Shown: positions 34,112 to 42,274 of the stretch, in pieces | Position numbering within the stretch: the first letter of the stretch is position 1 | Layout of the letters: each line of letters starts with the position of its first letter | The notes under the pieces: model-generated | Databases searched by the model: none | The model's input: only the letters and a program-made list of their open reading frames with translations | What the model was told of the DNA's origin: nothing | Translations under genes and position numbers: made by a program | Assembly (NCBI RefSeq): GCF_902859875.1 | Contig: NZ_CADIKF010000061.1 | Location: 1-42,341 of the forward strand | DNA: 42,341 nucleotides | Origin: Paraburkholderia solisilvae | GTDB taxonomy: Bacteria > Pseudomonadota > Gammaproteobacteria > Burkholderiales > Burkholderiaceae | Reading direction: 5' to 3'

Positions 34112-34995
34112 GCACCGTCGCGATTCAGGCTGCGCCAGTCCTGGCCGACAGCTTCATCGAATTGTCTGCGCGCGAACGCGCGCGTGCGCTGCTCGATCCC
34201 GGCACGTTCCGCGAACTGCTCGGCCCGTTCGACCACATCGAATCGCCGTGGCTGCCGCTGCAAGGCATCGTCTGCCAGGCCGACGACGGCGCGGTCATCG
34301 CACGTGGCACGATCGACGGAGAACCGGCGGTGGTTGCCGCGCTCGAATCCGCGTTTCAGGGCGGCAGCATCGGCGAGGTGTCGGGCAGCAAGCTCGCCGC
34401 GGCACTCGAACTCGCGCTGCGCGACTGCGAACGCGGACGGCCAATACGTCCGGTCGTGCTGTTCGAAACCGGCGGCGTGCGGCTGCAGGAAGCCAACCTC
34501 GGGCTCGCGGTCATCGCCGAAATGCAGGCGGCGATCGTCGCGCTGCGCCGCCACGTGCCGGTGGTCGGCGTAATCGCGGGCATGGTCGGCTGCTTCGGCG
34601 GAATGTCGCTCGCCGCCGCGCTGTGCTCGCATCTGGTCGTCACGAAACAGGGGCGGCTCGGCATGAACGGCCCGGAAGTGATCGAGCAGGAAGCCGGTAT
34701 CGACGAGCTCGACGCAAGCGACCGGCGTCGCATCTGGCAACTGATCGGCGGCGAGCAACGCGCGGCGACCGGACTCGCCGACAGCCTCGTCACGGACGAT
34801 GTCGCCGAGGTGCGCGCCGCGGTCGCGCAGGCGTTCGCGCGCGGGCTGCCGGCCGCGCATCGCAGCGAGCAGGTCGATACGTACCTCGCGCGGCTCGCGG
34901 CGATCGATCCGCCCACCGTAACCCCCGAAACCATGCGCGCGGTCTTTCCCGCCGGCGCGCCGGCCGATGCGTCCACTTCGGCGCGCAAGGAGTGA
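34108..34995 (+). CDS. mdcD: Malonate decarboxylase beta subunit
   Basis: One of the two carboxytransferase-fold subunits that decarboxylate malonyl-S-ACP to acetyl-S-ACP. The 295-residue protein has SFIELSARERARALLDPGTF near the N-terminus, GLPLQGIVCQADDG-type active-site strands, then VVLFETGGVRLQEANLGLAV and GVIAGMVGCFGGMSLAAALC, the oxyanion-hole region. The C-terminal WQLIGGEQRAATGLADSLV is also family-typical. It overlaps mdcC by an ATGA and is followed by mdcE after 2 bases, so D and E are made in a fixed ratio. Confidence 0.94.
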   Translation: MSTVAIQAAPVLADSFIELSARERARALLDPGTFRELLGPFDHIESPWLPLQGIVCQADDGAVIARGTIDGEPAVVAALESAFQGGSIGEVSGSKLAAALELALRDCERGRPIRPVVLFETGGVRLQEANLGLAVIAEMQAAIVALRRHVPVVGVIAGMVGCFGGMSLAAALCSHLVVTKQGRLGMNGPEVIEQEAGIDELDASDRRRIWQLIGGEQRAATGLADSLVTDDVAEVRAAVAQAFARGLPAAHRSEQVDTYLARLAAIDPPTVTPETMRAVFPAGAPADASTSARKE

Positions 34996-34997
34996 CC

Positions 34998-35816
34998 GTG
35001 ACTGATACCTTCATCACGCGTGGCGCGCGCTGGTTTCGCGCCCTCGCCGGCGAGCCGGCTACCAAAGCGCCGGTGTGGAGCGGCGACGCGGCGCTCGGCG
35101 ACGAGCGCGCGCGCTTCGTCGCGGTTGTGCCGGACCCGGACAACCGGTTTCCGCGCGCGACCGACAACGTGGTCGGCCTCGAGCAGGGATGGCTGCTGGC
35201 ACGCACCGTGCGCGACGCGATCGCCGCCGATGCGCACGCCGCAAAGAAGCGCCCGATTGTCGCGGTCGTCGATGTGAAAAGCCAGGCGTATGGTTACCGC
35301 GAGGAGATGCTGGGCCTTCACCTCGCGTGCGCATCGGCCGTCGACGCCTATGCGTCGGCGCGCGACGCCGGACATCCGGTGGTCGCGCTGATCGTCGGGC
35401 CGGCGATGTCGGGCGCGTTTCTCGCGCACGGCTATCAGGCGAATCGCATTCTCGCGCTCGATGCGCCCGGCACGCTGGTCCATGCGATGGGCAAGGAAGC
35501 CGCCGCGCGCGTGACGCGCCGCACCGTCGCCGAGCTCGACAAGCTCGGTGAAACGATCGTGCCGATGTCGTACTCGATGGCGTCGTTCGCGAAGCTCGGC
35601 CTGCTCGATACGTTGATTGACGGCGTCGATGCCGATGCGCCGAGCGACGCGCAGATCGAACGCGTACGTACCCTGCTCGCGGACGCCGCGCGCGATGCCC
35701 GCACGGACCGCACGCGTGGACTGTCGCACCGGCTCGAGTCCGAGGCGGCGCAGAAGACGCGCGCCGCCTCGATCGAAGTGCGGCGGCGGCTCGCGCAGCA
35801 GTGGGACGCCGCGTAA
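34998..35816 (+). CDS. mdcE: Malonate decarboxylase gamma subunit
   Basis: Second carboxytransferase-fold subunit, partner of MdcD in the decarboxylation step. The 272-residue protein starts with GTG at 34998, preceded by aaggag at 34987-34992. Family features are RGARWFRALAG, VVPDPDNRFPRATDNVVGLE, then AVVDVKSQAYGYREEMLGLH, VALIVGPAMSGAFLAHGYQA and LDAPGTLVHAMGKEAAARVT. The frame is open far upstream inside mdcD, but that region is a shadow frame. The stop and the mdcG start overlap as TAATG. Confidence 0.95.
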   Translation: MTDTFITRGARWFRALAGEPATKAPVWSGDAALGDERARFVAVVPDPDNRFPRATDNVVGLEQGWLLARTVRDAIAADAHAAKKRPIVAVVDVKSQAYGYREEMLGLHLACASAVDAYASARDAGHPVVALIVGPAMSGAFLAHGYQANRILALDAPGTLVHAMGKEAAARVTRRTVAELDKLGETIVPMSYSMASFAKLGLLDTLIDGVDADAPSDAQIERVRTLLADAARDARTDRTRGLSHRLESEAAQKTRAASIEVRRRLAQQWDAA

Positions 35817-36649
35817 TGCAAATGTGCGCGCTGCCGCCGGTCGATCCGCTTGCGGCGTCTGCCGCAGCGGATGCGCGCGGTCGCCGCGATGACGGTACAG
35901 ACCGTGACGGCGGCCATGCATGCTGGCGCGCGCACGACGTGCTGCGGCTACGCCGTCTGCCGGCGCGCGACGGCGAACCCGAATGGGTGCGGGACGCGTT
36001 CCTGCTCGCGCCGTTCGCGGTCGTGCGGCGCGCGCCGGCCGCGCCCGATTTTGTCGCCGTGGGGATACGCGGCGCAAGCCGAGCGCAACGCTACGGCACG
36101 TGGGCCGCGGACGCCGATGTCGAATTCGCCGTGGCGCCCGAAGCGCTCGCTGCAAGCGACCCTTCGCCGGGCCGCGAGCGATTGCCCGCGTTTGCCGCGC
36201 TCGCGACACTGCAGCGCTCACCGGGCGCCCTCGCGTCATGCGTGTGGGGGCCGGCGGGCAGCGTCGGCTTCGAACTGGCGACGCGAACGCCTGCCGTTAC
36301 CGCATCCAGCGATCTCGACTTGCTGATTCGCGCGCCCGACAGACTGCGACCCGCGGTGGCAAGGCGGTTGTTTGCGGAACTGCGCGCGCTCGCGGAACGC
36401 GCCGGCATCCGCGTGGACGTGCAGGTCGACACGCCGGCTGGCGGCGTCGCGCTCGCCGAGCTTGCAGCCGGCAAGCCGCGCGTGATGGCGCGCGCGATTG
36501 ATGGGCCGCTGCTGGTCGCCGATCCTTGGGCTGCGGTCACCACGGGCTCCGGCGCTGCTGACGCTGCCGCGGATGCTGACGCCGACGCCGACGCGGCGAC
36601 AACCAGAGTGCCGCACCTCGATGCGGCCAGGACAGGAGCGGCACGATGA
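35816..36649 (+). CDS. mdcG: Malonate decarboxylase holo-ACP synthase (phosphoribosyl-dephospho-CoA transferase)
   Basis: Attaches the prosthetic group made from the MdcB product to MdcC. The 277-residue protein has a W-R-x-H-D-V start (CWRAHDVLRLRR), RAQRYGTWA, then the nucleotidyltransferase-like WGPAGSVGFELATRTPAVTA with SSDLDLLIRAP holding the two metal-binding Asp residues. It is longer than the usual 200-210 residues: about 40 residues precede the conserved N-terminus and a DADADADAA-type tail follows. The start is set by the TAATG overlap with mdcE; the end overlaps mdcH by ATGA. Confidence 0.9.
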   Translation: MQMCALPPVDPLAASAAADARGRRDDGTDRDGGHACWRAHDVLRLRRLPARDGEPEWVRDAFLLAPFAVVRRAPAAPDFVAVGIRGASRAQRYGTWAADADVEFAVAPEALAASDPSPGRERLPAFAALATLQRSPGALASCVWGPAGSVGFELATRTPAVTASSDLDLLIRAPDRLRPAVARRLFAELRALAERAGIRVDVQVDTPAGGVALAELAAGKPRVMARAIDGPLLVADPWAAVTTGSGAADAAADADADADAATTRVPHLDAARTGAAR

Positions 36650-37584
36650 CGCTCGCTTTTCTTTTTCCCGGACAAGGCGCGCAGACCGAGGGTTTCCTGC
36701 ACCGCCTGCCTGAGCATCCTGCGACGGCGGCCACGTTGAGCGAAGCGTCCGATGTGCTCGGCTTCGATGTGCTGACGCTCGACACGCAGGCCGCGCAGCA
36801 ATCGACCGTCGCCGTGCAGATCGGCATCGTCGTCGCCGGCGTGGCAATTACGCGTGCGCTCGCCGCGGAACAACTGGCGCCGGATGTCAGCGCGGGACTC
36901 TCGGTCGGCGCCTACCCTGCGGCCGTCAGCTGCGGCGCGCTCGGATTCGCCGACGCGGTGCGGCTGGTGCGCAAGCGCGCCGAACTGATGGAAGCCGCCT
37001 ACCCGTCCGGCTACGGACTGGCTGCGATTGCGGGCCTCACTGAACATCAGGTCGAAACGCTCTGCGCACAGAACGGACATGGCGGCCGTCCACGCGTTTT
37101 CGTCGGCAATGTCAATGCGCCACGACAAATCGTCGTGGCCGGTGCAACGGACGCGCTCGATGCATTCATCGAAACCGCGCTTGCCGCCGGCGCGCGCAAA
37201 GCGACCCGGCTGGCCGTCAGTGTGCCTTCGCATTGCGAACTGCTGGCGCCGGCCGCCGACGAACTCGCGGCGTACGCCCGGAACGTGCCGTTCGATGCGC
37301 CGCAGAGCGCGTATGTCGGCAATCGCGGGGGCCGGCCGCTGCGTACCGCCGACGCCATTCGCGACGACCTCGTGACCAATATGCGTCATACCGTCCGGTG
37401 GTTCGATGCGCTGACGGTGATGGTCGAAATGGGCGCGCGCGTTCTGCTGGAAGCGCCGCCGGGCCAGGTGTTGACGGACATCGCGCATGAGCACTTTCCT
37501 GACGTCGTCGCACTTCCCGCCAGTGCATTGGCATTCGACCGGCTGGTCGCAACTGTCAGACGGCGTATTGATGCAGGTGGTTGA
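36646..37584 (+). CDS. mdcH: Malonyl-CoA:ACP transacylase (malonate decarboxylase epsilon subunit)
   Basis: Loads the MdcC carrier with a malonyl group from malonyl-CoA, priming the decarboxylase cycle. The 312-residue FabD-like protein has FLFPGQGAQTEGF, the nucleophile elbow GLSVGAYPAAV with Ser86, a catalytic-His block VSVPSHCELL, and the C-terminal GxxVLLEAPPGQVLTDIA. It is the last gene of the operon and overlaps mdcG by four bases. A long hairpin follows 38 bases after its stop. Confidence 0.94.
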   Translation: MTLAFLFPGQGAQTEGFLHRLPEHPATAATLSEASDVLGFDVLTLDTQAAQQSTVAVQIGIVVAGVAITRALAAEQLAPDVSAGLSVGAYPAAVSCGALGFADAVRLVRKRAELMEAAYPSGYGLAAIAGLTEHQVETLCAQNGHGGRPRVFVGNVNAPRQIVVAGATDALDAFIETALAAGARKATRLAVSVPSHCELLAPAADELAAYARNVPFDAPQSAYVGNRGGRPLRTADAIRDDLVTNMRHTVRWFDALTVMVEMGARVLLEAPPGQVLTDIAHEHFPDVVALPASALAFDRLVATVRRRIDAGG

Positions 37585-37622
37585 CGTCAGGTGACGGGCG
37601 CGCAGATGCAGCGGAACGGGCG

Positions 37623-37656
37623 GTGCGCAAGTGACGTTGCCGCAACGCTTGCGCAC
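37623..37656 (+). terminator. Long hairpin after mdcH
   Basis: Arms gtgcgcaag (37623-37631) and cttgcgcac (37648-37656) form a 9-bp stem; inside, past a tga bulge, cgttg/caacg adds five more pairs around a 3-base loop. There is no T-run, so it may be Rho-dependent or stabilising. Confidence 0.55.
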
Positions 37657-37811
37657 ACCGTTGCCCCCCGGGAGGTTGATCGGCGAAAACACGCATGCGC
37701 GCCGGAATTTACGCCCCGAACAACTCGCGACGAGACGCAACGCCGTCTGCACACTTATTGCACAGGCAACATCAGGGCATGCAGAGACGCTGTTGCAGCG
37801 GCGCCGTCACC

Positions 37812-38132
37812 CTAATCGATGAAAATTTCCCGCAGCCTGTCAAGCGCCGACATCAGCGCCTGATCCGAGATCGCGCCTGTTCTTTTGATCAAGCGCTCTT
37901 TATCGACGGTGCGTATCTGATCAAGCAGAATCAGCCCGCGCTTGCGCGCGAACGTGAGGCCCACGCGAAACGGCGCGGGTCGGCTGCCCGTGGTCATCGG
38001 CGCCACGATCACCGTGTTCAGGTATTCGTTCATCTCCGGAGGTGATACGACCACGCACGGTCGCGTTTTCTGAATCTCGCTGCCGACGGTCGGATCCAGC
38101 GCAACTAGCCAGACCTCGCCGCGCTCTACCAT
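37812..38132 (-). CDS. MazF/PemK-family toxin (endoribonuclease)
   Basis: Toxin of a type II toxin-antitoxin pair. MazF/PemK/ChpB proteins cut mRNA at short specific sites. The 106-residue product has the family's N-terminal GEVWLVALDPTVGSEIQKTRPCVVVSP, the strand pattern NTVIVAPMTTGSRPAPFRV and LLDQIRTVDKERLIKR. The conserved Arg of the TRP motif and the Thr-Thr of the active site are present, so it is probably functional. It overlaps the antitoxin gene by 7 bases. The cleavage sequence cannot be predicted. Confidence 0.93.
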   Translation of the reverse strand: MVERGEVWLVALDPTVGSEIQKTRPCVVVSPPEMNEYLNTVIVAPMTTGSRPAPFRVGLTFARKRGLILLDQIRTVDKERLIKRTGAISDQALMSALDRLREIFID

Positions 38133-38374
38133 GTGAATCCCTCGTCATCCGCATTCGGAAACTCGCCCATCACCAGACGATCGCCCCCGGCCGCCGCGAT
38201 GGACCGGCTCGCTTCGGCCCACCCTTCGCGCGCACGCTTCTGCGGCCGGCGCAGGACCAGAGCGTTCCCTTCGATTTGCATATCCACTTCGTCCTCCAGT
38301 CCCAGTTGGGCCAAAATCGGTTTCGGAATGAGCACGCCATGTGAGTTACCCATCTTGCGGATCGTGGTTTTCAT
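38126..38374 (-). CDS. AbrB/MazE-family antitoxin
   Basis: An 82-residue antitoxin with the SpoVT/AbrB DNA-binding fold at the N-terminus (TTIRKMGNSHGVLIPKPILA, then QLGLEDEVDMQIEGNALVLR) and an acidic flexible C-terminus (GEFPNADDEGFTW) that would occupy the toxin groove. It is encoded just before the toxin with a 7-base overlap, as usual. A gagg ribosome-binding site lies upstream. Family knowledge predicts that the complex represses its own promoter, in the AT-rich DNA at 38375-38540. Confidence 0.93.
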   Translation of the reverse strand: MKTTIRKMGNSHGVLIPKPILAQLGLEDEVDMQIEGNALVLRRPQKRAREGWAEASRSIAAAGGDRLVMGEFPNADDEGFTW

Positions 38375-38544
38375 GGCGAGACCTCAGTTCGAAAAATGCT
38401 AAGAGGATTGGAAGGAAAAGTAAACACAAAGTTATTACATGATAGCATGGCCAAATGGCATAGGGTGAATCTGATGTTGTCGTAACAGCGGACGCGAATG
38501 CTGACCGGCGTTTATGCGCATAAATTTTTTTATCTTTATATATT
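38375..38544. promoter_or_regulatory. AT-rich promoter region of the toxin-antitoxin genes
   Basis: About 170 bases with much lower GC than the neighbours. TTTATGCGCATAAA at 38511-38524 is a perfect 14-bp palindrome followed by a run of Ts; it could act as an operator or as part of the alkB terminator. A tatcat near 38430-38440 on the minus strand is a possible -10. Exact promoter elements are uncertain. Confidence 0.45.
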
Positions 38545-39165
38545 TTATAGATCAAGACTTTTCAGGAGGGGCGACGTGCGGCGAGAGGTCACGTATCGAA
38601 ACGTCAGATTGATTCGCTCCCCCTGCACACGAGGCTCTTTCGGTACGCGATGACGCCACTCCGCCTGCGTCCTGCCGCGCATCACAAGCAGACTGCCGCT
38701 CTTGAGCAGAAATGATTGCGTCGCGCCCGTCCTGTTGTGCCGCATGTCGAACGTGCGCGTAACGCCAAGGCTCAGCGACGCGATCACCGGTTCATCGCCC
38801 AGTTCAGGTTCCCGGTCCGCATGCCAGCCCATGCTGTCCGCACCGCTTCGATAGCGATTCAGCAATACGCTATTGAAACGCGTACCGCAGGCCGCCTCGG
38901 CCGCAGCCTTGAGTTCGCCTACCGCCGGCGTCCATGCGTCCGGCACATTACGGATACCCGAATAGACATACACGGCATCGCGCTCCCCTTGCCACGCGGT
39001 GAGACGCGGTAGCGGCACGCGGCCTGCCGGCGTGCCCATCGTGTCCTGCCGCCACGCGACCTCTTCGATGATGCGCGCCATCATCGAGACGGCGGTCGAT
39101 GGCGAAAGCCAATCGGGAAACCACGCGACATCGGGCGTGGGTGTGTCATCAAACAGATCGGGCAT
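38545..39165 (-). CDS. alkB: AlkB-family alpha-ketoglutarate-dependent dioxygenase
   Basis: Fe(II)/2-oxoglutarate dioxygenase that repairs alkylated bases in DNA or RNA. The 206-residue protein has the substrate-lid region RVPLPRLTAWQGERDAVYVY, LLNRYRSGADSMGWHADREP with iron ligands His115 and Asp117, third iron ligand His172 (EWRHRVPKE), and the 2-oxoglutarate-binding R-x5-R at 184-190 (RINLTFR). The short length and motif order are closer to the AlkB2/ABH2 kind than to E. coli AlkB. No clear ribosome-binding site precedes 39165; the frame continues upstream to 39294 without family resemblance. It does not sit next to ada. Confidence 0.88.
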   Translation of the reverse strand: MPDLFDDTPTPDVAWFPDWLSPSTAVSMMARIIEEVAWRQDTMGTPAGRVPLPRLTAWQGERDAVYVYSGIRNVPDAWTPAVGELKAAAEAACGTRFNSVLLNRYRSGADSMGWHADREPELGDEPVIASLSLGVTRTFDMRHNRTGATQSFLLKSGSLLVMRGRTQAEWRHRVPKEPRVQGERINLTFRYVTSRRTSPLLKSLDL

Positions 39166-39476
39166 GGCGGGAATGCCGCAGATGCGGCGCTGATAGTCTC
39201 GAGCAACGGTAACCAGTATGAACCTTTGCCTCTGCACCCCGCCGCCTGCATCCCGGTGCGCGGGCGCGCGCCGCGCGGGATGATCGACATACATTGCGTA
39301 TCAGCGTGTTCGCCGTTGATAGCCGTGATCGACGATACGACGGCGCACACGCTGTGGCATGCTGCGAGCCGGATGACAAAACGCCGCGGTACAAAACCGT
39401 CTGCGCGAAATTCTGTTAGACCTGAAAAACCCTCACCATACGGAAACGCGGCAGCGAATTTTACAAACCGCACACC
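39166..39476. other. Gap between the alkB and small membrane protein genes
   Basis: About 310 bases on which I see no supported gene; open frames here are short and unlike proteins. It should hold the alkB promoter (minus strand) and the end of the small membrane protein transcript. Confidence 0.35.
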
Positions 39477-39791
39477 TCAAGCAGCCAGCATCGCCAGGTA
39501 GAAGACGATCGCGCCGAGCAACGCGCCGATAAAGCAGAAGCCCTCTTGCCCGTCGTCGCCATTCGAGCGCAGCCAGGCTGCGACAACCCCACACAATCCG
39601 GCGGCCCCGAGCGCCACGAAAACCATCACCACATAAAATAGCGCGGTTCTGCCCAGTTCAGAAAATTCGAGATTCCGCGCGCCGCAATAGACGCCTACGG
39701 CTATCAGCGACAGCACCACCAGCGGCAGCATCACATGACTACCCTCGTGCCCGATATGGTGTTCGCGGTGCGTCAGTTTGATCGCTTTCAT
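39477..39791 (-). CDS. Small hypothetical membrane protein
   Basis: A 104-residue protein with three likely membrane helices (VMLPLVVLSLIAVGVYC, TALFYVVMVFVALGAAGLCG, FCFIGALLGAIVFYLAMLAA) and a short polar N-terminus with several His residues (THREHHIGHEGSH). Acidic GDDGQEG separates the last two helices. I do not recognise a family. The start at 39791 is supported by a ggagg ribosome-binding site at proper spacing; the upstream extension to 39920 has no such support. It is divergent from the metallophosphoesterase gene. Confidence 0.6.
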   Translation of the reverse strand: MKAIKLTHREHHIGHEGSHVMLPLVVLSLIAVGVYCGARNLEFSELGRTALFYVVMVFVALGAAGLCGVVAAWLRSNGDDGQEGFCFIGALLGAIVFYLAMLAA

Positions 39792-40124
39792 GAAGGCCTC
39801 CCACCGCCGTCCCAGTCGACGATAGACACCCCGTTTCAGTTCGCGTGACTCACCGGCATAACCACACATGGTGAAATGAAGGTCCGTTTTCAGAATAGTT
39901 CGTATATTCCCGTCATTCAATGCTCGTTTAATGGGAATGTTCCCGAGGCGAGAGCAAGCCTGTGTGACGCGTCCCCGATGACATTTTGCAAGAAGACCGG
40001 CACGCTACGCCTGCCTTCTACCCGTTGTCGAAACTGCCGGTAGAATGAATGACCTGCATGCCTAAGCGATCGCTCGCAAGAGTGTCCGCCAGGCCCGACT
40101 CCGTCGCGTCCCGTTACCTCACCT
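39792..40124. promoter_or_regulatory. Divergent upstream region of the small membrane protein and metallophosphoesterase
   Basis: 333 bases without a supported gene. An inverted repeat ttctacc (40016-40022) and ggtagaa (40039-40045) with 16 bases between may be an operator. Promoters could not be assigned. Confidence 0.35.
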
Positions 40125-41285
40125 ATGCGCCTATCATCGTTTTTCGTGCGCCTGATTTCCATCGGCGTTCTGTTTCACCTGTATGTCGGCTTTCGCATCA
40201 TTCCCGACCTGCCGATCGACTCCACGGGACGATGGCTGTGTGTGCTCTGGCTCGTACTGTCCTGTTTGCTGATTCCGGCCGGTATGCTTGCGCGGCGTTT
40301 CAAACATCAATCGGTCGGCGACCGGTTCGCATGGATTGGCCTGCTGACAATGGGCTTTTTTTCATCGCTGCTGGTGCTGACGTTTGTGCGCGACATCGTG
40401 CTTGCGTCGTTGCTGACGATCGATACACTCTGGCCGCATGCCGTGTCGGTCGCACAATGGCGGCCGAATAGCGCGGCGGCGGTGCCCATTCTTGCGTTGC
40501 TTTCGACAGCCATCGGTTTCGTGAACGCCCGGCGTCGCGCGCGAGTGGTCACGATCGAAGTGCCGATCGACGACTTGCCGCGCGCGCTCGAAGGCTTCAC
40601 GATCGTGCAGATCAGCGATATCCACGTGGGACCGACCATCAAGCGCAACTACGTCGATGCGATCGTCGACGCGGTGAACCGGCTCAAGCCGGATCTGATC
40701 GCGGTCACCGGCGACGTGGTCGACGGCTCGGTCGCGCAGTTGTCCGCGCACACGCAACCGCTGGCGCGACTCAGCGCGCGACACGGCGCGTATCTGGTTA
40801 CGGGCAACCACGAGTACTATTCAGGCGCTCACGCGTGGATCGCGGAATTCGAGCGACTCGGGCTGCATGTGTTGCTCAATGAGCACGTGGTAGTGAATCA
40901 CGACGGCGCGCAAGCGGTCATTGCTGGCGTGACCGACTATTCAGCCGGGCACTATGATCCGGCGCACAACAGCGATCCTGAGGCCGCACTGAAAGGCGCG
41001 CCCGGCGATGTGCTGATCCGCGTGCTGCTTGCGCACCAGCCACGGACTGCGGAAGCGGCGGCAGACGCGGGATTCACGCTGCAATTGTCCGGCCATACGC
41101 ACGGCGGACAGTTCTTCCCATGGAATTTCTTTGTCCGGCTGCAGCAGCCGTTCACCGCCGGGCTCGCCCGGTTGAACGGCCTTTGGGTGTACACCAGCCG
41201 CGGCACCGGATATTGGGGGCCACCGAAACGGCTCGGCGCCCCTTCGGAGATTACGCGACTGAGATTGGTGAACGCCGGCGTTTGA
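40125..41285 (+). CDS. Membrane-anchored calcineurin-like metallophosphoesterase (YkuE/YaeI type)
   Basis: A 386-residue protein with four hydrophobic segments (about residues 5-130), then a cytoplasmic or periplasmic phosphoesterase domain. All metal-binding motifs are present in order: SDIHVGP (Asp165, His167), TGDVVDG (Asp197), TGNHEYY (Asn228, His229), LAHQP and SGHTHGGQ. In related YaeI/LpxG-like and YkuE proteins the substrates are UDP-diacylglucosamine or other phospholipids; here it is not known. The start at 40125 puts the first helix right at the N-terminus. No other envelope gene is in the same operon. Confidence 0.92.
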   Translation: MRLSSFFVRLISIGVLFHLYVGFRIIPDLPIDSTGRWLCVLWLVLSCLLIPAGMLARRFKHQSVGDRFAWIGLLTMGFFSSLLVLTFVRDIVLASLLTIDTLWPHAVSVAQWRPNSAAAVPILALLSTAIGFVNARRRARVVTIEVPIDDLPRALEGFTIVQISDIHVGPTIKRNYVDAIVDAVNRLKPDLIAVTGDVVDGSVAQLSAHTQPLARLSARHGAYLVTGNHEYYSGAHAWIAEFERLGLHVLLNEHVVVNHDGAQAVIAGVTDYSAGHYDPAHNSDPEAALKGAPGDVLIRVLLAHQPRTAEAAADAGFTLQLSGHTHGGQFFPWNFFVRLQQPFTAGLARLNGLWVYTSRGTGYWGPPKRLGAPSEITRLRLVNAGV

Positions 41286-41369
41286 ATGGAGAGTTGACCG
41301 GCTTTAACCGCGTTTTGGCCAAGGTTTTAAATGAGGTTCAAACCAGACCTGAACGATACGCCGATCGTG

Positions 41370-41400
41370 CGGCGATCGCGTTTGACGTGACCGATCGCCG
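41370..41400. terminator. Hairpin between convergent genes
   Basis: A perfect 9-bp stem (cggcgatcg, cgatcgccg) with a 13-base loop between the metallophosphoesterase (+) and the secreted protein (-). It probably terminates transcription from one or both sides. Confidence 0.5.
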
Positions 41401-41408
41401 CGTTTGAA

Positions 41409-41963
41409 CTACTGCGCAGCCGATACAGACACGGCCGCAGTGGGCGCATAGGCAACTTCAACATGCATGCCGGCCGACAGATGAGCCAGTTGCGCGGTGT
41501 TGGCTGCCTGAATATGGAAGATGGCGCCCTGCGGGCCGCGCAATGCGAGTATCCCCGTCTTCTGATCAACCGTGACGAGCTCCGCCTGAATGTTATTTTG
41601 AGTCATCGGGTCTGCGTTTGCCGCGGCATGGTTTGCGGCGTTCGTTGATCCGTGAGGCGTCACGGTGATAACCGCGTCTCGCGCCATCCGCACGCGCACC
41701 TTGTCCCCTGCTTTGATCTCCGACAGTTTCGTCGAATCCGGACTGACGTTGAAGGTTGCCTGGCCACTCGCCGCATCTTTGACGGTGACGGTGTGCGCAA
41801 CGCGGTCCACCGACTGCACGATGCCTTCAGCCTGAAGCACACTGACTCCCGCGATGGTTGCGCTCGACGCAACCGATGCGGCAGGCTGTGCCGCCTGTGG
41901 GCTTAACGGCGCTAAAGCAATGAATGCTCCGGTGACTACGGCGATGGCTAGCTTTTGGTTCAT
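41409..41963 (-). CDS. Secreted hypothetical protein with two OB-like repeats
   Basis: A 184-residue exported protein: signal peptide MNQKLAIAVVTGAFIALAPL with cleavage near SPQAA. Two halves look like related small beta domains, EGIVQSVDRVAHTVTVKDAA ending in IKAGDKVRVRM, and ELVTVDQKTGILALRGPQGA ending in LSAGMHVEVAY. This pattern, in which a residue stretch of type 'V...VD...TG...L..P.G....' is followed by 'L..GD.V.V.Y', is common in periplasmic OB-like proteins. Its function is not known. The start has a tgagga ribosome-binding site. Confidence 0.65.
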   Translation of the reverse strand: MNQKLAIAVVTGAFIALAPLSPQAAQPAASVASSATIAGVSVLQAEGIVQSVDRVAHTVTVKDAASGQATFNVSPDSTKLSEIKAGDKVRVRMARDAVITVTPHGSTNAANHAAANADPMTQNNIQAELVTVDQKTGILALRGPQGAIFHIQAANTAQLAHLSAGMHVEVAYAPTAAVSVSAAQ

Positions 41964-42227
41964 GCGATCCTCAGTTGTTGATCAACGGCGACTCGCACAG
42001 CAGTTTGTTTTTCGAGATGGGTTCTGTCAACGTTTGGAATCCGAATCAGTTTGGATACCAATGCAAACGGAACGGACTGGCGGGATATTTTGATGTTTGA
42101 CGCCTGGCTGAGAGCGCTCAGGCGTGGAGTCCGGGGGCGGTGACGGGAGGCTGCGGACGGGTGAGTTCGCCGGTTTTCCGGGAACGGGAGGGCCTGGGGG
42201 AATGTGAGGCGCTGGGGGCCGTAAACG
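41964..42227. other. Gap between the 5S rRNA terminator and the secreted-protein gene
   Basis: 264 bases without a supported gene. A 7-bp inverted repeat (acgcctg 42100-42106, caggcgt 42119-42125) followed on the minus strand by an AT-rich stretch may be a second rRNA terminator. The promoter of the secreted-protein gene is expected near 41970-42090. Confidence 0.4.
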
Positions 42228-42260
42228 CCGCGACCCCGCCTTTGGTGGGCGGGGTCGCGG
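42228..42260 (-). terminator. rRNA operon terminator
   Basis: A perfect 13-bp GC stem (ccgcgaccccgcc 42228-42240, ggcggggtcgcgg 42248-42260) with a 7-base loop. On the minus strand it follows the 5S rRNA 3' end closely and is followed by cgtttac. Confidence 0.85.
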
Positions 42261-42274
42261 GATGAGGCAGGAGG

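Noticed and set aside
39226..39501. A 91-codon plus-strand frame near alkB
   Set aside because: No ribosome-binding site, no family, and it runs into the end of the small membrane protein gene on the other strand.
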